In this document: in pieces, positions 26,035 through 33,388 of the stretch | How positions within the stretch are numbered: position 1 is the first letter of the stretch | How the letters are laid out: each line of letters begins with the position of its first letter | DNA from: G11 sp947167445 | Lineage (GTDB): Bacteria > Bacillota > Clostridia > Lachnospirales > Lachnospiraceae | Reading direction: 5' to 3' | NCBI GenBank assembly: GCA_947167445.1 | Contig: CAMVID010000016.1 | Span: 13,438 to 77,437 of the forward strand | DNA length: 64,000 nt | The notes under the pieces: generated by a model | What the model saw: the letters and a program-made list of their open reading frames with translations, nothing else | The model's database searches: none | What the model was told of the DNA's origin: nothing | Made by a program: the position numbers and the translations under genes

Positions 26035-26238
26035 TTATGACCTCTTATCAAGGTTTTCGGACTGTATCTTCTCCATTATCGCCTGCTTGATAAATGTAGC
26101 AACGGGAAGACCCGATTCCTTAATAGCCGGCAGGATCTCAAGCTCATACTCGTCTATTTTGTATGAAAGGGCAATCTGCTTCTGACCCTGGCTCTTGTAC
26201 TTCTTGGCGGCCTTATTTGATTTGGCGCTGTAACTCAT
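26035..26238 (-). CDS. Small ribbon-helix-helix-type DNA-binding protein
   Basis: 67 aa from ATG 26238 (MSYSAKSNKAAKKYKSQGQK), with GAGAGG upstream. A Lys-rich N-terminal arm precedes a predicted beta strand (QIALSYKID) and two helices (EYELEILPAIKESG, PVATFIKQAIMEKIQ), the pattern of Arc/MetJ-like ribbon-helix-helix dimers, which often read short direct repeats. It lies between the two toxin units and is divergent from copy 2. Their shared intergenic box (TATGCA repeat, 26302-26316) overlaps both -35 elements, so this protein is the obvious candidate regulator of both toxin promoters and its own. Confidence 0.7.
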   Translation of the reverse strand: MSYSAKSNKAAKKYKSQGQKQIALSYKIDEYELEILPAIKESGLPVATFIKQAIMEKIQSENLDKRS

Positions 26239-26274
26239 AGGTTTTCCTCTCAAGGGTTAATCAGTTACAACTTT

Positions 26275-26303
26275 AGTATATCATCAAATAAATCGTTTGT
26301 CTA
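26275..26303 (-). promoter_or_regulatory. Promoter of the RHH gene
   Basis: Minus strand TAGACA (26303-26298), 17 bp, TATACT (26280-26275). The -35 is overlapped by the TATGCA-repeat box. Confidence 0.7.
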
Positions 26304-26344
26304 TGCATATGCATATTGTAATTGTTAGTTTGAGATACTATAAT
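26302..26344 (+). promoter_or_regulatory. Shared operator box and promoter of toxin copy 2
   Basis: The box TATGCATATGCATAT (26302-26316) abuts TTGTAA (26316-26321), 17 bp, TATAAT (26339-26344). It also covers the divergent RHH -35. The box is the same as at copy 1, while the spacer sequences differ, indicating selection on the box. Confidence 0.75.
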
Positions 26345-26432
26345 TGTTTATAGCAAAGGTATTACCTAGCGGTAGGCGGTTTGTCCTCTTATTAGGGGGC
26401 GGTGTGCCCCTGTAAGAAAGGGGGTGATTGCC

Positions 26433-26531
26433 ATGGTTAGTTACTCTGATTTAATACAGATTGGACTTTTCCTAGTAGCTTTCGCCGGTCTTATTTATAA
26501 GATTGCACATAAAAATGACCGCCAGTCCTGA
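26433..26531 (+). CDS. Small hydrophobic holin-like toxin, copy 2
   Basis: 32 aa, MVSYSDLIQIGLFLVAFAGL then IYKIAHKNDRQS. It differs from copy 1 at four positions (S19G, E23K, V25A, P32S), and several codon differences are silent, which indicates selection for protein function since duplication. Strong AAAGGGGGTG ribosome site, CCCC upstream able to mask it, and an overlapping bidirectional terminator. Divergent from the RHH gene. Confidence 0.78.
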   Translation: MVSYSDLIQIGLFLVAFAGLIYKIAHKNDRQS

Positions 26532-26550
26532 CAAGTCTGCGGTCATTTTT
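26511..26550. terminator. Bidirectional terminator of toxin copy 2
   Basis: Arms AAAAATGACCGC (26511-26522) and GCGGTCATTTTT (26539-26550), identical to copy 1. Confidence 0.85.
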
Positions 26551-26599
26551 AACCAAAAGATGTAGGGCAACCGTCTATCGGTAATGCCTTTGTGTTTAT

Positions 26600-26627
26600 A
26601 TTATAGCACTTTATAGTCTAAATACAA
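26600..26627 (-). promoter_or_regulatory. Convergent promoter, toxin unit copy 2
   Basis: Minus strand TTGTAT (26627-26622), 16 bp, TATAAT (26605-26600), with TGC before the -10. Same spacing as copy 1; would drive a convergent RNA into the shared terminator. Confidence 0.7.
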
Positions 26628-26749
26628 GTGCCTTATGACTACTTCGTAATTATCACTTTCCTGTCGAAACCCCATTCTCCTGTTCCGCCTTTCGGCAATG
26701 AATCCTTAGGGGCAAAGTCTACTGTCTTAAAAGGCTTCCTGATTATTCA

Positions 26750-26908
26750 CCCGAAGAAGGGGTTCCTAACAAGACTACCCTGGCAGCATTACGTGAAGTT
26801 GAAGCCATGAAGGCCAACCCTTCTCTTGGCAAATCTTATGATAATGTTGATGAAATGCTGGAGGATTTGCTTAATTGAAATACACTCCGGCGCCTGCGCC
26901 ATAAGATC
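26750..26908 (+). pseudogene. Decayed RelB/DinJ antitoxin with remnant of its toxin start
   Basis: The frame ending at 26878 reads PEEGVPNKTTLAALREVEAM then KANPSLGKSYDNVDEMLEDLLN, the C-terminal half of a RelB/DinJ antitoxin; the N-terminal DNA-binding part is missing. Directly after the stop, a TTG-started frame KYTPAPAP then TAA (26876-26905) looks like the first residues of a YafQ/RelE-type toxin cut short. The 26532-26947 gap otherwise holds only the right end of toxin unit 2, its convergent promoter, and a GGCGCC-rich short hairpin near 26890. Confidence 0.7.
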
Positions 26909-26947
26909 TCTTAATCCGCTTGATCGCAAATAATCAGCCCGCTTTGT

Positions 26948-29362
26948 TTATTCAATTACTTCTCGATATTCCTCCGTTCTCATGTAATCAGGTCCTGAGA
27001 AATCTAATACTTTCCCATAGGTTTTCGACTTCATATCGGTGTCAAACGTTACAAACCACCAATCTCCACCTTTTGCATTAGGCAAGTTGCCTGAGAAAAG
27101 ATTCGTTGGCCCTGAAGTATTCGGAGAGAACGTCCGAGCATCTTCTATAGAACTGCTTGCGGTTATAAAATCGTATTCCCCATCAATCAGAATGTACAAC
27201 TCGGGAGGGGATGATTGTGGGCAACCCGGAACATCGCAGATGCCCTCAAGGTCGTAAAATGTTTCTTCCCAAAATTCACTGTCCGAGTAATGATATGCTC
27301 CGATAAAATAACACTTAGTTTCGTCTACTGGATTATAAATATTTGGCATTCCTCCTACCAAATATTTGTCATCCAGAATATACCACTTACAGGTTTTCTT
27401 TGAATCATAGTATCCTACATCCGTAACCGTAAAAGTAGTGTTGACGCAGGTTAATTGACTGCCAACCTCCGCCTTTTTCAAATCATCGTCTGTAATGAAT
27501 GCTTGAATATATAACTTTCCTGTGGCTTCGTAATGGTCTTTTACCTTTTTGAATTCAGTATCGAATTCGCCAAAATAATACGTCGGGAGGAATTCCAGCT
27601 CGCCTTCCTTATACGTGCATTCCGGTACGAGCGTCCATTGTCCCTTCTTATCTCTCTCAAAGTGCAGTTTTTTTCTATATGGAGCATTGTCTGACGTATA
27701 AATACTTATTGTCCCGCTGGGCAACCATTTTGCTAAGTAGGCTCCATCTCCATTCAGCCAGCCAAAGCTTGCTATCGGTGCATAAAAGTCTATATCCGCA
27801 CACATGGTGATATTTGATTTCCTACGTGTTGTAAATTCGCCTGAAGCACCTGCTCCGGCTTCAAGTTCTATATCTGCAATATTGTCTCCAAGTATATAGA
27901 CAGTGGGGGCAAATTGAGCCTGTGCTTCCAAGGAAGCACATATGTTACCATCTTCTTTTTGCAGATTTACAGACATATTATATCTCGTGCCTGCGTTTTT
28001 CCTGTATTCAAAGGATGCCTGTGGAGTAAATTCCAACGCAAATTCGGCGTATCCATCCAAATTGACCACCAGACTGATATCCAACATTACTCCACACAAA
28101 TGACCATAACCTGCCAACGGAACAGAAGCTATGGGGAGAACCGCTTCCACGCTTCCGCCCACTTTGATCCCCGGTTCAAAATCGCAGTCTGCCTGGATTG
28201 CCAGATAGTTGAAATCATTCAAAACAGAATAATCTGTCTGTACACCCAAAGCTAAATTTTTTAAATCCAGTGACACTTCCGCATATCCTGCGGCTGTTAC
28301 AGCTGCGCCATCCTTACCGTTTCCATCAATCAAGTCAAGCTTAGAGTTTTTTAGATAACTACCGGGAATCCCATATGTTACCGATTCTCCGGTCCCATGC
28401 GAGGTTACGGTTATCTCAGCCTTATCCGATGTGAACTTTACATCAACAGCCACGCCTTCATAGGATCCTGAAACATCCCACACTGGCATAACTGTCCCTT
28501 TGGGAGAAGAATAAGGGGCACTATAAGCAGATATTTTATCGCCATTAAGATTCTTGACACCAGCAAGAATATCATCAGACGACACCGGAATTATGTCAGA
28601 CATAACAAGCTGTTCCAAGGTTTCATCAAAAGAGGCATCCGTAAGTACAACTCTTCCATCCGGTTTTATACCCTCAACCTTCTTCGATACCTTTGTGACA
28701 TACTGAGAATCATCAAACAGGATTATATCCCCTTCAGATAACCCGGAAAGGACATTATCAGACAGTTTCAACTCATGATCCGCTGCGTTATACTCTATAA
28801 CATCGCTCGATTCCAGTGCTCGAACTCCTTCAGCGTATTTGACCTCCACATAATCATCACGCCACAGTTCGCTTAAATACAGTTCTCTTGCCCTTGCAAT
28901 GATTATCTCAGCGTCTTCTTTACGAACATTTGAAGAAAGCTGTGCCTTATCAATCAGCTGTTTTTCCAAAGCAAGATTTAAATAATCATCTTCTGAAGGA
29001 TTCTCGTTCAAGCCAAGATAAGTCTTTACACGAAATGCTCCGACCGCACGCATCGCAGTGAGAACAGCATACTTGACGTTAACCTTCTCATCTCCGTCAA
29101 ATCGGTCGGCTTTGTCGATTACATCCCACTCACATGAAGCCTGTACCGCAGTAAAATACGGGCTGTCTGACAGTACATCCGAAAAATACGGAACATTCTC
29201 GCCGGCTTCCGTCATCTCAAATGCTTCAGTCAGCATCTGAATCCATTCGTAGCGTGTTATTCCTTCATTGGATTGTTTAAACCCACGTGCAATTATAAAT
29301 GCCGCCGCGGCTACAAAAACTGCCGCCAGTGTAGATATAAGAATAATCCTCTTTTTGGTCAT
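26948..29362 (-). CDS. Large secreted/membrane-anchored protein with SLH-like N-terminus
   Basis: 804 aa. An N-terminal hydrophobic segment (IILISTLAAVFVAAAAFIIA, residues 5-24) can act as signal anchor. Residues 35-165 resemble S-layer-homology units (ITRYEWIQMLTEAFEM, YFSDVLSDSPYFTAVQASCE, KVNVKYAVLTAMRAVGAF). The remainder is strand-rich with no catalytic motif I recognise, ending in a Cys-poor domain. Likely exposed at the cell surface. Last gene of a three-gene unit (30546 to 26948): lipoprotein, DUF1413-like, this gene, with 14 bp before its ATG. Confidence 0.75.
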   Translation of the reverse strand: MTKKRIILISTLAAVFVAAAAFIIARGFKQSNEGITRYEWIQMLTEAFEMTEAGENVPYFSDVLSDSPYFTAVQASCEWDVIDKADRFDGDEKVNVKYAVLTAMRAVGAFRVKTYLGLNENPSEDDYLNLALEKQLIDKAQLSSNVRKEDAEIIIARARELYLSELWRDDYVEVKYAEGVRALESSDVIEYNAADHELKLSDNVLSGLSEGDIILFDDSQYVTKVSKKVEGIKPDGRVVLTDASFDETLEQLVMSDIIPVSSDDILAGVKNLNGDKISAYSAPYSSPKGTVMPVWDVSGSYEGVAVDVKFTSDKAEITVTSHGTGESVTYGIPGSYLKNSKLDLIDGNGKDGAAVTAAGYAEVSLDLKNLALGVQTDYSVLNDFNYLAIQADCDFEPGIKVGGSVEAVLPIASVPLAGYGHLCGVMLDISLVVNLDGYAEFALEFTPQASFEYRKNAGTRYNMSVNLQKEDGNICASLEAQAQFAPTVYILGDNIADIELEAGAGASGEFTTRRKSNITMCADIDFYAPIASFGWLNGDGAYLAKWLPSGTISIYTSDNAPYRKKLHFERDKKGQWTLVPECTYKEGELEFLPTYYFGEFDTEFKKVKDHYEATGKLYIQAFITDDDLKKAEVGSQLTCVNTTFTVTDVGYYDSKKTCKWYILDDKYLVGGMPNIYNPVDETKCYFIGAYHYSDSEFWEETFYDLEGICDVPGCPQSSPPELYILIDGEYDFITASSSIEDARTFSPNTSGPTNLFSGNLPNAKGGDWWFVTFDTDMKSKTYGKVLDFSGPDYMRTEEYREVIE

Positions 29363-29375
29363 GGCTTTGGTCTTC

Positions 29376-29585
29376 TTAATCTTTTATTTTTTCGTATTCG
29401 TCGACGCCGGATTCGTTACCGACAAACCTAACGTTCTTAATCACGCCCTTATTAACATTATTGCGGAATGTCTTTCCTACATTAGCTAGGGGAGCCGCAA
29501 TAACATCGGATATAGTAAACCTCACTCCCTTTTTAAGGTTCTCAACATTTTTACATAGAATTTCGTATTGTTCATCATAACTCAT
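29376..29585 (-). CDS. Small DUF1413-like protein
   Basis: 69 aa from ATG 29585 (MSYDEQYEILCKNVENLKKG), with AGGAGG 10 nt upstream. The frame KGVRFTISDVIAAPLANVGK then TFRNNVNKGVIKNV resembles the small DUF1413 family (a ligand-less, possibly DNA- or protein-binding fold common near mobile or toxin-antitoxin genes); by-eye similarity only. Lies between two secreted-protein genes in the same operon. Confidence 0.6.
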   Translation of the reverse strand: MSYDEQYEILCKNVENLKKGVRFTISDVIAAPLANVGKTFRNNVNKGVIKNVRFVGNESGVDEYEKIKD

Positions 29586-29601
29586 CTTGCTTCGCCTCCT
29601 G

Positions 29602-30546
29602 TTATTTAAATCTGAACCAAACAACATTTTCACATTCTTTCAATCTTTCTTCAATAGACTGATTCTCCTTAAGATTTGAGCTGTACTCAGCTATGTTTAA
29701 AAATGCAATAACAGCACCATCATATCCTTTGGGAACCAAGACTGTATATACATATTCACAAGTACGTGTCTGGTCTTCGGCCCATCCCCATTTTGAATAG
29801 TCATATTTTGAACCATTTGTCCAACCCGTATCCTCCATTTTTTCATAACCTCCTGTGATACATGGAAATGATTCTCCATAGTAACTAACCTCATCAGGAT
29901 CGCATCCCTCATAATAATCACAAATGCCGTAAAATCCGCTCGAAGGAATAGCTCCATAGCCAGCACTCCAACACTCAACAGATCTATATTCATAGCCTTC
30001 TTTGGCTTCATGTGTTTCGTCAGAGTCAAATACTTTATAATTGGTAAACCACACCTTCGTAGCATAACCATCTTCATCAGGAAACGACCATTTCAATGAA
30101 AAATCATAATCTTTATCCAATTCAGCAAATTCCCAATCTTTACAATAAGCCTCCAAAGGCTCACCCTCTGTTGCGCCGCACACTTCGCAAGTCTTGGGTT
30201 GCTGATAGTTAGGAGTATTCTCCAGCCACTTATGTCCTAATGCTTCGCCTTCGGTCTTGCCACACACACTACATGTTTTGGGATTCTCGCAGGTTGCTTC
30301 TACCCATTTATGGCCCAATGCTTCACCTTCGGTTTTACCACATCTGCTACAGGTCTTCGGGGCTTCGCATGTTGCCTCCACCCATTCATGGCCCAGTGCT
30401 TCACCCTCTGTTTTGCCACATTTAGAGCAAGTTTTAGGTACCTCACATGTTGCTTCGACCCAATCATGTCTAATGCAACACCCCGACAAAGACAGCAACA
30501 CCATCATTGCAAAAGCAATTAATAACATCCGTTTTATACCGCGCAT
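29602..30546 (-). CDS. Lipoprotein with tandem Cys-rich GHxWxxATC repeats
   Basis: 314 aa. Signal with lipobox LSGC (MRGIKRMLLIAFAMMVLLSL). Residues about 28-130 are four repeats of roughly 24 aa on the pattern W.EATCE.PKTCS.CGKTEGEALGH, giving three evenly spaced Cys per unit plus His, like a string of small zinc ribbons. The C-terminal 180 residues (Tyr/Asp/Gly/Trp-rich) are not recognised. AAGGAG precedes the start. The repeats share near-identical DNA, so copy number could vary. Promoter region carries two perfect hairpins (30578-30631). Confidence 0.75.
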   Translation of the reverse strand: MRGIKRMLLIAFAMMVLLSLSGCCIRHDWVEATCEVPKTCSKCGKTEGEALGHEWVEATCEAPKTCSRCGKTEGEALGHKWVEATCENPKTCSVCGKTEGEALGHKWLENTPNYQQPKTCEVCGATEGEPLEAYCKDWEFAELDKDYDFSLKWSFPDEDGYATKVWFTNYKVFDSDETHEAKEGYEYRSVECWSAGYGAIPSSGFYGICDYYEGCDPDEVSYYGESFPCITGGYEKMEDTGWTNGSKYDYSKWGWAEDQTRTCEYVYTVLVPKGYDGAVIAFLNIAEYSSNLKENQSIEERLKECENVVWFRFK

Positions 30547-30577
30547 TTTATTTCTCCTTTTTCATTAAGGGTTTATT

Positions 30578-30631
30578 GGTATTACCTATCCTTTACAGGA
30601 TAGGTAATACCTGATATACGTAGTATATCAG
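30578..30631. repeat. Two adjacent perfect hairpins upstream of the Cys-repeat lipoprotein
   Basis: GGTATTACCTATCCT (30578-30592) with AGGATAGGTAATACC (30597-30611), loop TTAC; immediately followed by CTGATATAC (30611-30619) with GTATATCAG (30623-30631), loop GTA. The second dyad contains TATACT on the minus strand, a plausible -10 of the 30546 gene, so it may be an operator; the first would then form at the mRNA 5' end. Confidence 0.7.
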
Positions 30632-30663
30632 CGGTTCGTTAAATTTTTGGCAATTTATTGGGT

Positions 30664-30705
30664 AAAAAAAGCACTCCTGGCCTTAATAAGCCCAGAAGTG
30701 CTTTA
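30664..30705. terminator. Intrinsic terminator (minus-strand 30752 gene)
   Basis: Arms AAAGCACTCCTGG and CCAGAAGTGCTTT (imperfect), with a run of seven A at 30664-30670 that becomes T after the hairpin on the minus strand. Confidence 0.7.
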
Positions 30706-30751
30706 GTTAGTATAATTCTGTAAATATTGTCTCCATAGAACAATTCCGTAC

Positions 30752-31828
30752 TTACGGCACATAGTATATATGCCACAAGCGATCTTTATTGGCTTCATAA
30801 ATAGAATTGTCCAAAGGTTCCCACTCACCGGAGTCAACCTCGATATACCAGCGGCCCTCGTCTGTATCGTATTCCATCCAGCCGTAATCGCCGTACTCTG
30901 AGGAGATGCCTTCAAACCAATACTGGAACTGGGCAGGATCTATGTCCTCATTCAAATAGGCATAGCCTTCGGTTTCCTTGTCATAATAGTTTCCGTCGGA
31001 ATCGAGAACCAGTTTCTTGTAACCACCGTCCTGATAATTTGCCTGGTACACTTCTTTGGTTGTAATGAAGTAGGTGCCATTGGCTCCATTCAGATACAGT
31101 GTATTCCCAAGCTTGTTGGTATTACCGTAGGTGCCGCTGTCTGTGTAAGGCTCCGCTTCGGATTCATAGCTGTAATCGCTAAATCTTTCCTGGGAATAAT
31201 TGGCAAACGGTCCCCTCACAGCCCGATATATAGCCCCGGCGGTACAGCCGAATATTCCGATAACAAAAGGCAGCAATATCATAATCAGTACTGCTATAAG
31301 GCAACCCTTGCCCGCCCCGCCGGAATTTGCGTTCCATGTACCTGTATTCTCAAGTTCGTCCACCTGAGATACAACCGTAACATTTCCTCCACAGTGCTCG
31401 CAGGGCTTCTCTCTGTCTGCCCAGGGCCTTGAATCTTCCGTGCCGCAGTAATCGCAACGGACCACAGCGGTGGCATTTTCAAGAATCTTACCCTGCTGCG
31501 TGAACACTACATCTCTATAGTAGTTTCCGTTCTCGTCGTAGTAACCGGTCTGATACTGTCGACCTGTCCTAGAGTCCACCCAGGAAGAAGCGTAGAAAAC
31601 GTAGTCATGATTTTTACAGCGATAAATTCTTGAAGTAGGGCCTTTGTAGCCTGTGGGCTGATTGCTCCTGCTTCTGGTGGTATAGCTGTGGTATGAGCTG
31701 CCTCCGCTCGAATGGGACCTGCTTGAGTGCGAGCTGGAACTGTGGTAGCTCCTGGAGCTGCTGTGATGGCTCGACGAATGGTGGCTTGAATGTGAACTAT
31801 GGCTGCTTGATGAATGACGACTTGGCAT
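30752..31828 (-). CDS. Ser/His-rich protein with zinc ribbon and membrane helix
   Basis: 358 aa, not recognised. Residues 1-45 are a Ser/His low-complexity tract (SSSHSSHSSHHSSSHHSSS), possibly metal-binding. Then RIYRCKNHDYVFYASSWVDS and a four-Cys ribbon CDYCGTEDSRPW...CEHCGG (about residues 125-145), a membrane helix (GCLIAVLIMILLPFVIGIFG, about residue 178), and an acidic/Tyr-rich external domain with YDKETEGYAYLNEDIDPAQF. Topology inferred: zinc ribbon inside, C-terminus outside. Just downstream (2 bp) of the GlsB/YeaQ-like gene. Confidence 0.72.
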   Translation of the reverse strand: MPSRHSSSSHSSHSSHHSSSHHSSSRSYHSSSSHSSRSHSSGGSSYHSYTTRSRSNQPTGYKGPTSRIYRCKNHDYVFYASSWVDSRTGRQYQTGYYDENGNYYRDVVFTQQGKILENATAVVRCDYCGTEDSRPWADREKPCEHCGGNVTVVSQVDELENTGTWNANSGGAGKGCLIAVLIMILLPFVIGIFGCTAGAIYRAVRGPFANYSQERFSDYSYESEAEPYTDSGTYGNTNKLGNTLYLNGANGTYFITTKEVYQANYQDGGYKKLVLDSDGNYYDKETEGYAYLNEDIDPAQFQYWFEGISSEYGDYGWMEYDTDEGRWYIEVDSGEWEPLDNSIYEANKDRLWHIYYVP

Positions 31829-31830
31829 AA

Positions 31831-32070
31831 TTACTTAAATAACTTTCTGTAAAGCCAAATAAGGATGCAAGCACCCACAACTGAAATAAGGATTGAGCCA
31901 ATCCAGTTGGTAGCTCCTACTCCGATAAGGCTTCCAAGGAATCCGCCGACAACGCCGCCGAGTAAACCAAGGACGATGTTAATGATTGTCGAATGTGTGG
32001 ATTTCATGATCTGGCCTGCAATCCAACCGGAAACTCCACCGATAATTAATGAAACGATAAATGACCACAT
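31831..32070 (-). CDS. GlsB/YeaQ/YmgE family (transglycosylase-associated) membrane protein
   Basis: 79 aa from ATG 32070 (MWSFIVSLIIGGVSGWIAGQ), with GGAGGT upstream. Three hydrophobic helices with glycine zippers (IVLGLLGGVVGGFLGSLIGV), typical of this small stress-related membrane family, function poorly known. The frame reading further upstream has no ribosome site. Confidence 0.85.
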   Translation of the reverse strand: MWSFIVSLIIGGVSGWIAGQIMKSTHSTIINIVLGLLGGVVGGFLGSLIGVGATNWIGSILISVVGACILIWLYRKLFK

Positions 32071-32104
32071 AGTACAATTACCTCCACGTTTTTCTTTTAT
32101 TATA

Positions 32105-32491
32105 TCACAGTTTATCCATTCCCCGGCCTTCATTCATGCGTTTGATGTAACCCTCAGGGTCCGCCATCAGCTCCGCCATGGCCATAAAAGTCTCAAGCAC
32201 CATGGACTCCTTATTGCATGCCGCAGTGTTCTTGCCGGTGTCGTTAATTATGTTGTAGCAATCGATTCTGTGCACATAAAGATCAATCAGCGAATATCCA
32301 TGGAACTTGATTCCATCCTTGATATTTCCTGTCTGAAGGTAATGGACGAACTCCCAGTAAAGGTCCTCGTGATCAAGAAGGCTCTGCCAAAGCTTGTCAG
32401 CGAAGCCCGCATCCTTTCCCGTAGCTTCTGCCAAAAACTCAAGCCTCTCATATACCTTTATCTTTGTAGTATCAATAATCAGATTAGCCAT
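32105..32491 (-). CDS. Hypothetical protein, 128 aa
   Basis: Not recognised. A soluble, mostly helical protein (KLWQSLLDHEDLYWEFVHYL, MVLETFMAMAELMADPEGYI) without signal or membrane segment. Lies 16 bp downstream of the 75-aa gene and so probably ends the DUF3990-XRE operon. No catalytic motif seen. May be a cargo or immunity-like partner only by position. Confidence 0.65.
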   Translation of the reverse strand: MANLIIDTTKIKVYERLEFLAEATGKDAGFADKLWQSLLDHEDLYWEFVHYLQTGNIKDGIKFHGYSLIDLYVHRIDCYNIINDTGKNTAACNKESMVLETFMAMAELMADPEGYIKRMNEGRGMDKL

Positions 32492-32507
32492 ATCGCGCCT
32501 CTTACGC

Positions 32508-32735
32508 TTATGATTTCATATCCTTTAATGACTGAAATAATTCTATATCTGATTGTAGCACTTTCATGTTTGCAGTAACAGGTTCTTCTCCGGGTTTCGT
32601 CATGGTAATCTCGATGACGGTACCCTCCGTTACACCACTCTTAATAAGAAGCTCCATAAATGCAGCAAACTTCGGATGGTTACTCTTGAAAGTGTTCATT
32701 GCTGACATGAATTTCATCATTGATGCTGGGTTCAT
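32508..32735 (-). CDS. Hypothetical small protein, 75 aa
   Basis: Begins MNPASMMKFMSAMNTFKSNH. Soluble, helix then strands (GTVIEITMTKPGEEPVTANM), which resembles short domains found with phage or toxin-antitoxin neighbours but matches no family I can name. Its ATG overlaps the stop of the XRE gene by 4 bp (ATGA), so it is translationally coupled in the DUF3990-XRE operon. Confidence 0.7.
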   Translation of the reverse strand: MNPASMMKFMSAMNTFKSNHPKFAAFMELLIKSGVTEGTVIEITMTKPGEEPVTANMKVLQSDIELFQSLKDMKS

Positions 32736-33388
32736 TGTTTTTCTCCTTGTGGTTCCATTAAGTCAATCGGCTGGCATTTTAAAATGTTCGCCAATGTTAT
32801 TATACTCTCACTTGAGGCTTTGTTGATATTTTTCCTTCCCTGTTCATATTGCTGTATGGTCTTGACGGGTATACCCGAAGCTAGGGCCAGTTCCTGCTGA
32901 CTATATCCCATACGCTGGCGATATAATTTCAAATACGAATAAGCTCTACTTGCCTGACTTATCTCATTTAGTCTGTCTATTGCCTGCGTGATATCCATTT
33001 CATGGTACGGATGGTACATATGAAGAATCGTTTCTATAGGAGTTTCTTCGTCAATAATCTGAAAGGAAACTCCTCTGTACCACTGATAATATGCTAATAG
33101 CCATCCCGTCCAATACTCGGGGCTTTTTGAAAAAGGAAGTGTTATCCCCCTTACTTCTTCGCAGCCATCATCATCAAGCTCCATTACTTCTGTAAACAGT
33201 TCTTTCCCTGACTTCCCTGCAAGTACAGTTGAATCGCCCTTGGAAAATAACACAGATATACGACTGGAAAGAAACTTCTGATAGAACTCTGTAAGTTCAA
33301 TTTTCATTTCATTAACAGCAAGGTCAAGCATGTTCCCAAGATTCTGCTGTGCGCATTCCAAATAGTTTCTATCGTATGCGTAGATCAT
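32732..33388 (-). CDS. XRE-type regulator of a DUF3990 module (putative antitoxin)
   Basis: 218 aa. The C-terminal HTH_3 domain (about residues 150-210) reads YRQRMGYSQQELALASGIPV then KTIQQYEQGRKNINKA. The N-terminal 145 residues are unique to this type of partner (AYDRNYLECAQQNLGNMLDL, SPEYWTGWLLAYYQWYRG) and may bind the DUF3990 protein. AGGAGGT lies 8 nt upstream of the ATG, inside the DUF3990 gene, with a 20-nt overlap, so synthesis is coupled. It is the likely binder of the palindrome across the operon -10 box. Confidence 0.85.
   Translation of the reverse strand: MIYAYDRNYLECAQQNLGNMLDLAVNEMKIELTEFYQKFLSSRISVLFSKGDSTVLAGKSGKELFTEVMELDDDGCEEVRGITLPFSKSPEYWTGWLLAYYQWYRGVSFQIIDEETPIETILHMYHPYHEMDITQAIDRLNEISQASRAYSYLKLYRQRMGYSQQELALASGIPVKTIQQYEQGRKNINKASSESIITLANILKCQPIDLMEPQGEKQ

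Larger units (their letters stand above)
26355..26591. repeat. Toxin unit copy 2 bounded by an inverted repeat
   Basis: Left end AAAGGTATTACC...TAGGCGG (from 26355), right end AGGGCAACCGTCTA...GGTAATGCCTTT (26564-26591). It is a diverged direct duplicate of 25745-25984 in the same orientation, about 610 bp apart. Confidence 0.75.

Noticed and set aside
31681..31828. Simple-sequence repeat tract as a phase-variable site
   Set aside because: It is the Ser/His-rich coding start of the 30752 gene; codons are mixed and no pure short tandem repeat is present.
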